NCBI GenBank assembly: GCA_019843655.1 | Contig: JACDQD010000006.1 | Location: 3,960,034 to 4,024,033 of the forward strand | Direction of reading: 5' to 3' | DNA: 64,000 nt | From: Lethocerus indicus | Lineage: Eukaryota > Arthropoda > Insecta > Hemiptera > Belostomatidae | Made by a program: the position numbers and the translations under genes | The notes under the pieces: model-generated | What the model was told of the DNA's origin: nothing | Seen by the model: the letters and a program-made list of their open reading frames with translations, nothing else | Database searches by the model: none | Part shown: positions 25,551-39,771 of the stretch, one piece after another | Position numbering within the stretch: position 1 is the stretch's first letter | Layout of the letters: every line of letters starts with the position of its first letter

Positions 25551-27868
25551 GCCTCTGTAAATTGCGGTATCAATTTAAGGAAAGGCATTTCGTTCTTTCT
25601 TGTAATATTAGATAGAAGCGATAATGACAACATAACTTCGTTGTTTTGGAACTGAAATAAAATTAAGATGAAAAACAAGTCATTCGTTTATATATATAAT
25701 GAGTTTGAGTATAAATGTATGTAAAAACGCAGACAAAGGAACTTAAAAAGAAACTTGAAAAGATTATAATTACCGTTTCTTAGATAAACATTAGCAGAAT
25801 AAAAGTTTCACATTTATGTACATATAATATATAAATAATTCGAATTTTAATTGTTAATTTATTCAAATTAATTTATTACCAGGTTAAGCACGGATTAAGG
25901 TATTAAACGCATAATAACTTTTGTATTAATTTTCATACTTTTATACGAGATATTTCTTGTCCGCGGCTAGTGCACGGATTCGTCGGCCAGTTTCTAAACT
26001 TGTGTTCAATGAGAATAGGAAAAAAAAATTGGATACGATTGCAATCGCTCGTTTCTAAGGAGAGGCTCTAGTCAGTGGCTAAAAATTATGTATGGACTAC
26101 TTATCTACTTTAATTGCAGCTGTACCAAAATAAGATTATAAGGGTGTTTTTTGTTGTTTTAAAATTATCGCGCGTTATAGGGACAACAAATTAGTGGGGT
26201 GGATTCATATCCGGAAAAATTTGTTCAATGAAAATTGAAAATAAACGCCGGGCATTAGTTAGTGCTGGACTGTAACGAGCGGAGAGGCTTAAACTTTATG
26301 TAGAGTGAGGTACAAAATTAAGTTTAAATTGGGCTTACTTGTAGTGCTGAAGATGGTCTCGTACTGTTTAATCGAGGAAGTGGTCTTGTCCGGTTCTGGT
26401 AGCTGACTGAGCCGTCCAACGCTGTGACTAGCCCTACCAACTCGACTAGTATAATAGTATCAGTGTGTGTGTCTGTGTCCGTGTCGCTTTGTCGTGTGCG
26501 CCTGCGACATTGGGACGGCGCCCCCGCCTTAATTATTACCCTTCAGAAGTAATCGTGGGGGTTCTTCAACTCCGAGATCGCATTGCCCACTATTCTTGGT
26601 AGTGTCCAGTCTTGGGCTCATTCGAAACGCACATTAACGGAATCGTGAACAAGTTATTCGCCACACCGCCAGTGCTAACGTCCTACACAACTAGCCGATC
26701 ATAGTGAGAAACGTCGTGGCTTCGTCGCCTATCTCGTCCCATCGTTATTGTTATTATTTCGTCCTCCTGACCAGTGGAATGCATTAATGGAATGCTACTG
26801 AAGAGAATCGCAGGCTTGATTCTGAATCATCGAAGGAAAAATATCTTAAATATCAGTATCATTACAAATAATTGCTAGTTTTTTAGTTAGTTTCGACTAG
26901 TAACTTAAACTAAAGGAACGATTCCATTTTAAGCCCCCCTCCAACGCTGTCAGGAATTTGTGGTTGTCATACAAGAGAGAATAAAATAAAGTCAGTAAAT
27001 ATATGATCGGATAAATAATAATGAAGAACAGCAAATAAAAATGTAAAAAACTGTCATATTTTCGTCAACTTAGAGAGACTTTGCTATTCCGGTATTGATA
27101 CATTTTTATTCAATGTCCTATATTTTATTAAATTTTTTAATTTAATTAGTATTTAATGTTTAATGTATGTTAGTTGTATAAGACATTCTTCATCGTATCT
27201 CAAATTAGGACCGAATTAGGTTACTGAAATTATCGAATGTATCGCTTATCAAAATAAGCGACTCAGATTACGATAAAACCGGGTCTTACTTTTAGTATCG
27301 GTCTATCCACTGAACAATGTTTTACAATTGGCAATGATTTGGTTTTGTTTTTTTGATAAACGATTTCTTTATACAGTTCTCTTTGTACCGATGAAAAGAG
27401 AGGGGAGATAGGAAATTTCAATATATAGGCAACACCCAGATATTTGTGGCTGCATGTTTTGATGTTTTCTCCGTTTGTTTATGCAGCTCGATTGGCAACT
27501 ACTGGCTACGGCAAAAATATTCTGTTTGAACATTAGATTTTTTAAAATTCCATTCTGTTTGTTTTGGAATATAAGTAGTCTTCAAACGGTGTTTTGTTGC
27601 GTGTGGGACTGCAGTTGCTGTGCCTAACCCACGCCACATAGTTGTTGACCTGTAGCAGTCATATGCATTTTGTTATTTTTGTTTTCTGTCGGCAAGGTCA
27701 ACATAACAGTTTACTCTTGATTTTTATACTGATATTCCAAGATTTTGACTTCTAAGAATTCGAAGAATTTTAATTGGTTATCTACTATTAAATAGTCTAT
27801 AGACCAAATAGGCGAATGGTGATAGAAAATAGTATATACTTTATATAAATAGGAGATAGTGCAGAGTA

Positions 27869-28030
27869 ACTGTTTTGTGGTCTGCGAGGAGTTGGAATAC
27901 CGTAGATTTCGTGTGTTTGGTCTTTTGCTAGATCGGGTTCGGCCGCTCGCCATCTTCAGTAGCGGTGTTAGTCACTTTGGATGTTTTTGGGCATCCTCAC
28001 TGGACTGTCACTTGTACAGTACAAGCTCGC
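27869..28030 (-). repeat. hammerhead-like dispersed element, near full length
   Basis: On the minus strand the order is: GTGACAGTCCAGTGAGGATG, a variable stretch, then GCTA-CTGAAGA-TGGC-GAGCG-GCC-GAACCCGATC-TAGC (27963-27927), then the tail AAAAGACCAAAC ... GGTATTCCAACTCC and CCACAAAACAG. Stem I arms GCTA/TAGC and stem II are intact. The GAAA box has become GAAC, and stem III is changed from CCGG to CCCGA. Copies at 55.4, 61.4 and 63.5 kb share the same order of blocks. Confidence 0.75.
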
Positions 28031-30938
28031 TATAATCTTTTCATCGTTTCTTTAATCATGATGAAAATGATATTGTATAGGGGGTATATTATGAAGGCAA
28101 ATAGAAATGTTGACTTTTAAATATTGTAATAATACTAGGGCAGGCGGTTGAACAAATATTGACTTTGGTATTTAAGAAAATATACAGGGTTTTTCTTGAC
28201 CGAGATAATTTTATTAGAGGTGACTATCATCAAGATAGAGTCAGGTTTCATTAATTGGATAATTTGTGCCAATTGTCCCAGCTCTTACGTGAACAACGTT
28301 GTACAACAAAGCCAATGTTGCAAACCATAATGGGCTATTTCCTCAACTATTATTAACACGTGGGATTGTTATGCAAAACGCGGTTATCACTGTCATATTG
28401 TCTCGATGGCTTTTCAAATTGCAGCCTTCAATTTGCGATCGACCCTAGTTTATATTCCGTATCGCTTTCAACCAGCATTATCACACCCTGTGGTAGTAGC
28501 ACTAGATTTAGTGTCCGCTGGATCACATACCAACAGTACTGGCTGTCAAACGAACACAGAATAGTGCCCGCTAAAATTAAATTATTAGGATATCGAGATT
28601 GAGATATGCAAGTGTACCACATTTAACGACTTCTATCTTAAATATTGAGCGAATTAGGCACGTTCATCGAGTGTTTTTATTGGATACCAATAGTGCTTTA
28701 ATAAATTGATTAATAAATGCAATTATAGGGTGGCAACAGAAGTTGCGATACCGGAAAGGAACTCTGTGGTTTTCTAATATACGAACAATTAAATAAGGCG
28801 CATACAATTATGACACAATTAAACGAAATTGTATTTCATGTAGGACAATGTGTGACGTTTAACGCGGCTATATTCGCTTTAAAACATTAGTTAAGTTAAA
28901 GATGGTCTTGTTATAATTGATTTTATTCGTGTTACATTATTAATATCAGAAACGGGGAAAGAAACAAAATATTTGCTAATGGAAACTGTTGTAATATTTA
29001 TGTTTATAACGTTCTAATAACATTATGGAGGACGGTATATCGTTATTATAAATTGTCCATATAAGTTGTAGGGTTTTTCAATTTGTAGCCACTCAGCAAT
29101 TCAAACAAAATTAAAGTGCGGCCTTCCTTTCGGTTCTTACTTTAACAGCGGAACCAAGGTTCGGACGCGTCCTGTTGCACAACAAGGAAACCCCCCCCCT
29201 CCGCCACCCCCGCCGGTATATCGGGTTTAATCATAATCAATGGCGGGCCTTATTACAGCCATTTCAAATTGTGCCACTGCCGGCACAGCACGCTCACAGT
29301 TGGAAATGGAAAAAAAATGGCAGTATGCAATTTTCAACGGAGCTCGTGACACGATAGGATAGTAACAAATAAAAAAGCCCGGCATTTTTTCACAAGTTAC
29401 AGGTGAGGCAGCCGTCTATTAATGAAAATATGTTATTTCTTCTTCTTCGTAATATTATTTGTATTGTTATTACTCTTTCAATAATCCGTCTCCACATGCC
29501 GTTGAACCATCCTCTGTTACAGGACTCTTAGGCCCTTGTGAATCAGAAAAACATAATATCTCAATTCGCCCAATTTTTTTTGTATTCCTCACTTCCCTCC
29601 GGGACTTCGTTTCATATAGAAGTTGTTGGAACTATAATTTCTGTCTCATAGCCGTTTAACTATACTGTATCTATGCTTGATTCCTGGGATAAAAAAAGTT
29701 ATACAGTCTTTTCTGTCTGTATAAGCACCGATCGGAGATTGACACGAAAACAAATACAGGTGTATACAAGATGAAACGCCGTTCTCTGAATTCGGCCCTG
29801 TACTTTTTCACGGGGTATTTCTTTAGGCGAATAAGTTTTTTAAAAGTGGGTATCGCGGGAGGACAAGGCGAAGCCGAGCTGCCGCTTCCTGCCACTGACG
29901 GACGTGCTTCAGAGGCTTAAGGAGCCTTCACAATAATGTTTACAAATATGGCCAACGAAATGAAAATGGGGTCCCCGTGACAGAACGGACAAATGGTGAC
30001 CATCGGTTTTGAATCATCCGCTTGTTTCTATTAAATATTGTTAAAAGTCATTTATATAGCCGCTCAGGTCCTATTTCGGAATTTCCGAGTTAAATTCGGG
30101 ATAATATTAGATCATTAAGCACTCTTCATAATTTTACAACATTTGGAAAATAGAGTAATTTGTTTAAATAAATAACCTGCGAGGTGAAAGTAACTATATT
30201 CAGGAAATAATTATAAATAAAATAAAATATACCATTATATAATTTCATAAATTACATTTCTGAAGGTATGATCGTGACAGTTGAATGTAGTTGAACTGAT
30301 CAGTTTTTCAATAGTTTCCCCCTCAGTATTTTTATATCTCTTTTTAAAGCGTTGCCCAACAGAGTTGACGAGTGGACAAAAAACCGGAATTTAAATGATG
30401 GAAAGAAATTTCAATTGAACAAACGAAGGAAAGAGGATTCCGCCATGACAGCATAATTGGCTCGGCATTCTGTTTGGATTATCAGAAATGAAATCCTAAG
30501 GTATATTCAACGCTAGTTATATTCACGACACTGTTCTATGTAACCATTAAAAATATTTTTTTCAGGAATACGAGATTGGAAATTAGAATAACGTTATCAG
30601 ATATATGGAAAATGAATAATTTACACATTATTAGTTGGTTAAATGTAAAAACAACACAAATAATAATATGGATAAAAAAATAATTAATATAATAAATACA
30701 ATAATTAATATAATTATAAAATAGTTGCTAAGTATAAGTTTAATGTTCGTAGAAAAACTAAAAGTAAAGTACAATGAAAAATTATTAATATAGAGATACA
30801 ATTTTAACATTTATTTTATATATATTATATTATATTTTATTTATTTATAATAAAGTAAATAGAGCCTACTGCTTATGGAGAATACGGGTGGCAATAAATC
30901 GCGCAAACTAAAATAGTTCGTAATAAAAAGAGAATTAT

Positions 30939-30939
<1 letters not shown>

Positions 30940-30987
<48 letters not shown>
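30940..30987. repeat. (TA)n microsatellite
   Basis: A pure AT dinucleotide run about 450 bp upstream of the ZGPAT start. Confidence 0.95.
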
Positions 30988-30993
<6 letters not shown>

Positions 30994-31430
30994 TGATGCA
31001 ATATGATATAATGCTTGATGGTTGAATCACTTTTTGCCCAATTTATGATTTTCTCATACTTAAATTGTAATAGTCCTACTATGCCTCATTTAAACGTGGT
31101 AATACATTGCTCTTTGTAAATTGAGAGGTATTTTTAATTTTTAAACCATAATGGAAATATTGACCCTGTTTTTTTACACGTAATATTTTACATGTAATAT
31201 TTTCTATGATGTAATATGCATATTATTAATAATAAAATTCTACAAATTGAAGATTTCAAGAAGACCTTTAGTTTTTTCGTTTTGCAGCTGTTGGCCACAC
31301 TGCCTATCCTAGCCGTAGCGAATGCTGATCCTCGGCCGGTGTTACTGTTTTTATTTTTTCGTTTGAAACTTGTACGCCACCGGACACTGTTTAAAATTTA
31401 AACTGTTCTATATAACATGTTATTTGTTAC

Positions 31431-34400
31431 ATGAAAATGGAAACTCCCGAAGCTCTCATTCAGTCGATTAAACAGTACGAATCCCAAGTAAGTCAGTCTT
31501 AAAATATTTAATTGGAATTCAAAGTTTCGATGCATTTTTCGGTGTTTTTTTAATTTTCGATTTACTAATACCGTGGAGTGTTATTTCAGTTGGCTCAAGT
31601 TAAATTAGCGATAAGTTCGTCGTCGGAAGGAACGGACCGGGATGATCTAATTAGTTTGCAAAGTGACATCGAAGAGTTACTTCATCTGACGAAAGAAAAT
31701 TTGGATACCCTTAACGAATCATTGAAGACAAAAGAAAAGCAGAATGAAAAACCGGAAGGAAATGATCCCTATGCAGATGAATATGAGCTCTTCAAGGTAT
31801 AACCTTTCATTCCTTGTTTAACCTCTGCTGCTTCTGTAATATTCAGATTAATTGTGTTTCAAACTCTAATGATTAATGTATTACTCCTCAGGCTGAATTG
31901 GCAGCACTAGACAATAATAGTGATCAGTCTGCTACCAATGGAAATGAGACAAACAACGTAAGCGATTCAGGCAGTGTTGATGATGAAGAAGAAGAAGATG
32001 ATGATGAGGATGATGATGACACGGATATACAGGTGACTATCTCATATTCAGTTTTACTATTTTTGGTAGTATACATTGTCTACATAATGCAGTTATAATT
32101 GCCTATTTACTGTGTAGAATTAGAATTCATAGTGAATGTGATCCCAGCTGAGTGCTAGCGGTGTTTTTGGGTAACTTTCTTAAGTTCTCTTCCAAATTTG
32201 AACTATCACAATTCCCTTGTCTTCTTTAATTGTACGTCCTGTCTAGTTTACACCTTTGTAATACATGTTAATATATTATTTTTTTCAGTCTGAATTAAAT
32301 GATTTATTGGGATCAAAGTGTCAGGCCCCGTATACCAACAGGAGTGGGGGAAAAAGTTACCACAATGCACTTGTTTCTGCGATTGAAATGTATGATTCAC
32401 CATCTGATTTGAATGATATAAAGGTATGCAATTATAATCATTCTGTCCTCCATTTATTTTTTATATTTAGCAGTTTGCCTTATAGTTATTTTAAACAACC
32501 TGTGATAAATTACCTTCCGAACTCTGTCTTCAGGTCCGGGTTCTGTTCACTAATCCCATTGAAAAAGAGATGATACCTTGTCCCTATTTTTTGGACAATA
32601 GGTGCAATTTTGGAGAAAGCAAGTGTAAATACTCTCATGGGAACGTGATTCAGTTATCACTGCTTCAGGAGTACAAGTGAGTAGTAAATATTCAATTTAA
32701 AATCATTTGTTTTTTTAATTAATCTAAATTGAGTTTTTAGAATAATGGTGGAGAAATCACATGACAGGAATTTATAAATAATTTATAACAGTCGTAAGTT
32801 TTTCATTTATTTTATGAAAATACAATACATACAATATGTCAAATTAAAACTAGAAGCTTTCATATTATATGCTTTAATATTTATTTTATATACGCTATTT
32901 TCACATTATTTTAAAATGTTTTGTCAGTCCGTAGAAATTAAATAATTTCATGTTAAAAACACTTCATTAAGACAAGTAGAAGTACATTCTTAGAACAAAG
33001 ATTTCTCATTATTAATTAATACTTAAATTAATATACCTAAAATTACCTAATAAATATACCTAATTAAATTTATCTAAAAAAACAGATTTTGTAATTTAGA
33101 GCTTTTTTACACTGTCCGCCTTTATTAAATGATTAAATCAAATCACACTATTCTTAAATGACTAAAAATAAATCTCCACGCGCACACACAGACACAAAAA
33201 ATACATATAATAACGATTAAGCAGAAAAAGGTGGTAAAAATATTCATGCCTAAATTGGCAAGACCAATCTTTTCTTTATTTAAAAATATATACATATGGT
33301 GCAGTTACTTTTATGTTTTCATTTTCATCCATTGCATTTCGTTGTTATGTTGATGCAGTTGGCACTTGGTGTTGATAGAGAGCCCGACTTCAAGCTGATC
33401 AAGGCCGGTTGCAGGGTTTTGGCGAAGTCTCAGGACAATCTCTGGAAGTCAGCAGTCGTTGAGGATATAGTTTCAGATGAGATGTGTGTTATTAAACTCG
33501 AGGGTAGATTCCAGGAAGTTCCTGTCTACGATTTGTTGCCACTATCAGAATCCAGAGGTAAAAAAAAATTATCATTCAATTTTTAATAAATTCAGTATTG
33601 CTGACTTGGTTATGATTTCTATGGTAGGATTCCGTAGGAGCCATCCGTTTCATTTTCTCAATTCTCTATTACTATCAGTGGAAAAACTGACATTAACTGT
33701 AAAGGCAAGGGCAATTACAGGTTTTGTTGCAGCCTGTAAAACTTAAAGAAACATGGAGAGAAATCATGTCCAGGGAAATTGTCTTGGTTTGAATATTTAA
33801 AATATATTATACAGTACGGTTTAATTAATTAAGTACGGCTGAATTAATAAAATAGCAATTTAAAAAAAATCTGTTGTGATCATGACTAACCATGGAATAG
33901 TGAGGGATATTTTTCTAGGAAACGTTTTAGTTTCAGAATTCTATTTTAACAAACTATTACATTGTAAGTCGCATTTTGTTATATATTATTTTATTGCTAA
34001 AACCCGATTGTTTAAATGTGTAAATTAGAAGAAGGAATGAAAGAACACAGTTTGATAAGTTATTGGAGTAATACAAATTTGAAATAGAATTTTTGTTTTC
34101 ATTTGTTCAAGTTATCAGAATTATCTGTTGTTACCATTGAAAGCAAGAAAGTTTCTTTATGCCACTACTAAACAAACGAGTACTTTATATTACATTTATT
34201 ATATTATCTTTTGTTATTTAGAGAATGGAACAGATAGTGATCTGTCTGAAACAGAAGATGGGAGAATGGAAGACAGGCGCATGGATTATAAGGTTGAGAT
34301 GAGCCTAACTAGGGAAGAGCCAGTTTCCAGACTGGGAGACTGGGAAAGATACACTAAGGTAATGTTGTGTTCATTTAATTCAATTAAAACAAAAATATTG

Positions 34401-36116
34401 TGTTTGCAATTTTTGTAAATGGTTTAATATTACAATTAGAAGTCAGTTGTGCTTTTCAGTTTACATATTTTTATGCAAGTGAATCCAGTAGGCTGTATGT
34501 AAATGTTTAAAAAAATATTTTCAACAACAAATTAAAACAAATAGTAATAAATATATAGTTACTTTTTATGATGTTTTTCTTCAGTTAAATTGATGTATTT
34601 TATTATCAAAAATCAATTTTCTATTTTGTTCAAATTTGTTCAATGTTTGTTATAATTTTCAGGGAATTGGTTCAAAGCTTATGGCCAAAATGGGCTATGT
34701 TGTCGGCTGTGGACTTGGCAAAGCGGGTGAAGGTAGACTGGACCCAGTGGAAGCTACAATTCTACCAGTTGGGAAATCGTTAGGTATGTAAATGAAACTA
34801 TAAATTTGGCATGGGAAGTAATTACTTTGGCCCAAATGCAACTGCCTGTCATCTAGCTAAAGAAATACAGAATTAATGTGGAATAAATCCATCAATAGTT
34901 ATTCAAATATGTAACAAGCTGAAGAGAGGTTTTCTGTTGATTTACTTATATTTATAAAATTTACTACTGCCTTAATTTTGAAAGATAATTTCATGCTGTT
35001 TATGACCTTTAATGAATAATATTTATTACTCTGCAGTAGTTTTAATTATTTGAAACCCCCATGATTGCCATAAGCTAATTTAAAAAACTCATTTAGCTAA
35101 TATTAAATTGATGAAGGTTCAAAATTAACTGTCGATTATTAACTGAATTATAGACCATTGTATGAACCTGAAAGAGGCCGCTGGAGGTTCCAAAGATATA
35201 TTCTCAGCGGAGAGGATACAGAGGAAATTGGCTTTGAGGGAACTGAAAAAATCTAAGAGAAGATATATCAAGGATAAGAAACAGGAAAAGCATGATGTTT
35301 TCAATGTCATCAATAAACTGTCATCGGGTAATTGATTTTTTATTTTATACAATTAGGTTATTGATTCTGCAGTGTACAATAGTAGTAAATTAATAACGTA
35401 TATTAAACTAAAAATACTTATTCAATTACTGGTTAATAAAAATAAAAAAGTACTGGTTGAATAAAATTATGATAAATCATATGACAGGAATTTATAAATA
35501 ATTTATGACAGTCATAAGTTGTGCATTTATTTTATGAAAATACAATACATACAATAATATGTGAAAAGTATATGATAATACAATACAGTGTACAATAGTA
35601 GTAACTTAATACCGTGGTGTATTAAACTAAAAATACTTATTCAATTACTGGTTAATAAAAATAAAAAAGTACTGGTTGTATAAAATTATGAAATTCAACT
35701 AAAAGTATCCAATTAAATTACATTTTAACTATAATCTTAATAATTGCAAAGCTAATAACACTCTGCATTTGGTTATTGTTAAATATTGATATTGATCTAT
35801 TGCAGTGCCAGCTAGTTCTTCTAAAAGCAATGTTTCAAGTGGGAGAAGTTTGAAAAAGAAATTGGCCTCAACAACGCGCAGGGAGCTGAACGTTGAAAGG
35901 CTGAAACTTGCCGAAAACATGAGGCAGACCGAGAGGAGTATTTACGTGCTGAAGGAGTCGCTGACCAGACAGAAGGCGGGGACAGTGTCGCACAGGAATC
36001 TGATGTCGAAATTACAGTCGGCCGAGGGACAATTGGTGACACTGCAGAATATGGACAGCAAGGTAGCCAGGGAACAAAATTTGAGGGAAACCAAAAGGAA
36101 GATGACAATATTTTAA
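31431..36116 (+). CDS. ZGPAT: ZGPAT: CCCH zinc finger and G-patch domain protein
   Basis: Ten exons join in frame to 534 residues: 31431-31487, 31590-31796, 31892-32032, 32289-32423, 32534-32676, 33379-33557, 34222-34358, 34663-34783, 35154-35327, 35806-36116. The order is an N-terminal coiled coil (about 5-75), an acidic run (about 117-133), a CCCH finger (C196, C204, C211, H215), a Tudor-like segment (about 237-285), a G-patch from residue 334 ([12 protein letters not shown], then [11 protein letters not shown]) and a basic C-terminal coiled coil. This matches vertebrate ZGPAT, a nuclear transcriptional repressor also linked to splicing. ATGs at 31431 and 31437 are in frame; the second has the better context (A at -3, G at +4) and may be the true start. 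The exon 6 acceptor (GATAG/AGAGCC) has a poor pyrimidine tract, but only this choice keeps the frame. An AATAAA lies 110 bp after the stop. Confidence 0.95.
32755..32840 (+). repeat. dispersed repeat, copy 1 (ZGPAT intron 5)
   Basis: The segment AATCACATGACAGGAATTTA through ACAATACATACAATA is about 90 percent the same by eye as 35473-35562 in a later ZGPAT intron, in the same orientation. It is AT-rich with no coding content or obvious terminal inverted repeats. Confidence 0.75.
35371..35691 (+). repeat. 216-bp-period duplication enclosing repeat copy 2
   Basis: A block of about 102 bp starting AGTGTACAATAGTAGTAA is present at 35371-35472 and again at 35587-35691. Both copies contain AAATACTTATTCAATTACTG and end ATAAAATTATGA. 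Between them sits the dispersed repeat of 35473-35562 plus about 24 bp. It lies in the last ZGPAT intron. Confidence 0.85.
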
Positions 36117-36225
36117 TACAGATTTTTAGTATAGAATCATGATTCAGCCCCTATTCTGAGGCATAGATCTCAACCCCTCAGTATGGTTTGTTGAAATTTC
36201 AGGAATTGTTAATAGCCAGTGCATA

Positions 36226-36231
36226 AATAAA
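36226..36231 (+). promoter_or_regulatory. likely ZGPAT polyadenylation signal (AATAAA)
   Basis: This is the first AATAAA after the ZGPAT stop codon, 110 bp downstream. A hairpin-forming AAGCTGAGTT/AACTCAGCTT lies further on at 36466-36486. Confidence 0.55.
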
Positions 36232-38583
36232 AGTATTTGATAAAATACTATTATTTTAATACAACGAAGTATTTTTTTCTTTTTAAGGTCATTATAATAA
36301 TATTTGGAAGCTAAAGAGGTTTAATAATTATAGGAGGTAAAATTATTTCATGCAGAAATAATGTATATCATATCATCTTAAATTTATGATAATTTAATTA
36401 ATATGTATTTATTTAGAAAACTAATGCAGATGTTATCTAAGTTATGTTAATATCTTTATTGTATGAAGCTGAGTTTAACTCAGCTTAACATTATAAAACA
36501 GTAAATAAAATTACCTTATAATATTATTGTTTGTTTTTCCCTCATATTCATTGTTGCAATTATGATTAAGTACTGAATATTTAATCGAGATCAGAATTTG
36601 GTTACTGTATTGGTGTAAGTGTTGCATGTTTGTTCTATTTCAAATTTAAATTATTTAGGTACATTTTTTGTTTCAGTTCAGATTATTGTTAGGGGAGTTA
36701 CAGAACAGTCACAGTTACAGAACTTACAGGTAGAGAACTGAAATTATGGAAAAATAAATTACAAAAGCTACTCTAACCAGCTAATATTAATAATTTAACT
36801 TTTTAAATGCATTATTTTATATACTACAATAAATATCAGTATTATTATTAGTTAGCATACTTTAATTCAATTTATAATTTATATGAAAGTAATTTGTCGT
36901 GATGAACATATTTACACAGTTTGCTTATGATATGATTCTCATTAATCATTTTCAATTCAAAAATTGTTTGCTTAGTTATTAAAATTACAGTATAAAGATA
37001 AAATGTCAGTATTTTAAAAACTAATATCTCAGTATTCCTCTCATTAAGTTGCATGTTCAATATAAAATCTGGCATGGAATGAAATAGTGTTGGAAATGGT
37101 TTATTTACAGTTTTATCCCAGTTTATTTATGATTGGGAGTTATATATAAAAATAATTTAATACAGAAGTTAACTCTAGAAATCGTAAAGTGCCTAAACAT
37201 CTTTCCTGTTTGATTTAAAAATATTAATCATTCAAATTGGACCAGAATCCATTCTGTCCACTCAGTTTTTCCAAAGAATTTCTGGCCAGCTGATGCTCAA
37301 ATTGCATTCAATAGGATATTAATCATATAAATGTTTCTTGGGATTGTGCATATTGTTTGAAATTTACGTCTGCTATAATTTAGTTCTTTTAAATTATCCT
37401 TTAATATTTTAACCTTTTACTGTATAATACTCCCCTGCTGTCAGGATGCTCATCAATAGTCAATGTAAGTACATCATAATGTCAATGTGATCATTACTTC
37501 AGAGCTAACCCTATCATAAACCATAAAAGACTGTAATTAATAACAATAAGTATAATATATAATTATAATATAATACAATATAATTAATTGTAGGGTTTCC
37601 CAGTTTCCACTGTGGCTTCCACCGCCCCCTGGGAGACGATCTGGGAAACACTTCTTCCTCGTTGGCCAGCCTTGTGTACACCTGCGTTATACAACTAACA
37701 AAATAAGCTCATTAAGTAGGCAAGGATAGTTTTTGAGACAAATTATACACTAAATAATTTTAGGTTTTACCTTAAATATTTTTTAAAGCGGTTTTAATTT
37801 TTATCACTGATCAATCTCACCAAGAACCTTGGTCCTGAAAGAAAAGACACTGTTGCCAACTTCCGAACGAGTCGTGTAACTGGCTCAGATTAGGGGATAT
37901 AATTGACACTGTTGTCGTATGCAAAGTACCGGCGTTTCTCATGCAAATCGGTGGGTACGCCCGAAGGTAAACAGGGGGGCGTCGGGCGCGAGAAGAACGG
38001 CAGAAAAAAAAGACATTCCCAGACAAAATAGGGCCAATACACTTGGCTTTGAAAACGGACACTCGGAATAATTTTGCATTTCGATTCACGCTGCAATTGT
38101 CCCTTCCTCCCCATCCCCGACCCGGCCGTCGCGTTGCATTCGGTCCCCGCGGGTTAGATTTCGTACGAATTTTCTTTTGAAAAACACGGTCTCGGAGAGG
38201 GGTTGAGGGGAGGGGGGTGGAAAAGGGTTAATTTTCCCTTTCTCAGTTTTGTCTCTGCACTTCGCGTATGTAAATTTAAAGGCGGCCGAATAATTTCCTC
38301 CTTTGACTCTGAGCTCCGAGTGTAAAAGACTATGAGGTTCAATTAGCGAGGACACCCTCCCCCTCCCACTCCCCTTCACGGGTCTAACTCAAGCGACGTC
38401 TACGCTTTATAAAAGTCCACTTTGGTTTTTTTTTTCGACGCAATTTAGGATTCATTAAAACAAAATGCCTGAAACTTTAAAATAAACGTCATTCGTATTA
38501 ACATTTTTGACTCGTCGCCGTCAGTAGCGCCCCCTTTTGCAAATCAGTATGAAATTTATGCGCGCCGGTTATGTGTCTCTCCT

Positions 38584-38621
38584 CCCTCTCTCTCTCTCTC
38601 TCTATCTCTCTCTCATATATC

Positions 38622-38652
<31 letters not shown>
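38584..38652. repeat. compound (CT)n-(TA)n-(CA)n microsatellite
   Basis: Adjacent CT, TA and CA dinucleotide runs, in that order, in intergenic DNA. Confidence 0.9.
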
Positions 38653-38653
<1 letters not shown>

Positions 38654-39698
38654 TACGTGAGACTACAGTTCCTATCAAAAAGTTTGCACTTACTGCAACA
38701 AATTATAGCATTGACGAATATGTTACGTTTTACATATTTGACTTGGGCTCTTCATTCGAAATAATTAATACGCGTTGAACTTGTCCATTCTCGATTGTAA
38801 CACTGCGTAATGCAAAGCACGGCGCCAAATGAATATTATGCGTATTATCATTAGTCAATATCGTCATCAACTCGATCGGTAGTTTTATTACTTGCAAATA
38901 CAAAAAATAAATGATCAATGAATTACTGCCGGAATCGAAGAGAATTTTTTTCGGAAGACTGAGGAATCATATTTTGTTTGAAAAATGAAAACGCTATTTA
39001 TATATTTAAATATACGACCGACGTAATAGCGGCGTTAAATGACAGAAGCGTTGTTAAGAAAGGAAGAACCAGTTACATCGTTAATTAGATTTTCAGAAAG
39101 TATTTATTATCGAGCGAATAAACTTATACGAATCAGCCGCCGTTTCATTCATAGTATAATAAGTACTCGCGAGTCTTTTTGGTATTAAATGAAAACATTA
39201 ATTTCAAGAACAAGGTCGCTTTCTATGCCTATTGAAAGCTCTTTTCAGCATTTCACATTTGCAATACCGAATTTATTCTCTAACGAAATTCGAACCTGCG
39301 TTACCTGTCGAGAAAGTTAAAATATGTCTTAGGTTTAGGTTAAGGTCAGGTCTTTCTTTCGGAGACGTGCAACATATTCGATTTAGTAGAGCAGTGCAGC
39401 TATGTTAGCTCTGCTTAGCTCTCAGTATGAAAGCTCTAAAAACAAATAATTACTGCCCACTTAGGCGAAAACCTGAACAGTTCAATTGGTGAATTCAGGG
39501 TGTGGGGGTAAATAAAAAACAAAATGCGGCTTATATTAGAAAAAATTACGTCCAAATATCGTGGCTCGGAGCGGGCGGCGTTTAAATAGTAATGGGAGTC
39601 GACAATAGCGGTTAGTTAAAGGGGAGGGGGGGATGTTTTTCGAAAACAAACGTATCTCGTCAGCAGATTCAACATTCAATGAGGTCCATCAGGAGGGC

Positions 39699-39771
39699 CT
39701 CTCTCTCTCTCTCTCTCTGATCCGAGAGAGAGAGAGAGAGATAGAGAGAGAGAGGAGAGAGAGAGAGAGAT
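39699..39771. repeat. (CT)n/(GA)n inverted microsatellite
   Basis: A CT run of about 20 bp is followed after GATCC by interrupted GA runs of about 48 bp, so the two sides can pair as a hairpin. GA runs are also binding sites for GAGA-type factors in insects. Confidence 0.9.

Larger units (their letters stand above)
22999..31430. other. intergenic region between ABC transporter and ZGPAT (divergent genes)
   Basis: The genes on either side are transcribed away from this region, so it should contain both promoters. A GC-richer segment at about 26330-26800 follows a possible minus-strand donor (ACAA then GTAAGC near 26338-26345) and could hold a 5' noncoding exon of the transporter. It also has hammerhead-like element copies (25.0 and 27.9 kb), a 26-bp perfect palindrome (25525) and a (TA)n run (30940). 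Several 60-90 codon open frames occur, none protein-like. Confidence 0.5.

Noticed and set aside
28360..28622. Overlapping open frames on both strands (80 and 64 codons)
   Set aside because: Neither shows a family motif, and overlap on both strands with no splice support fits chance.
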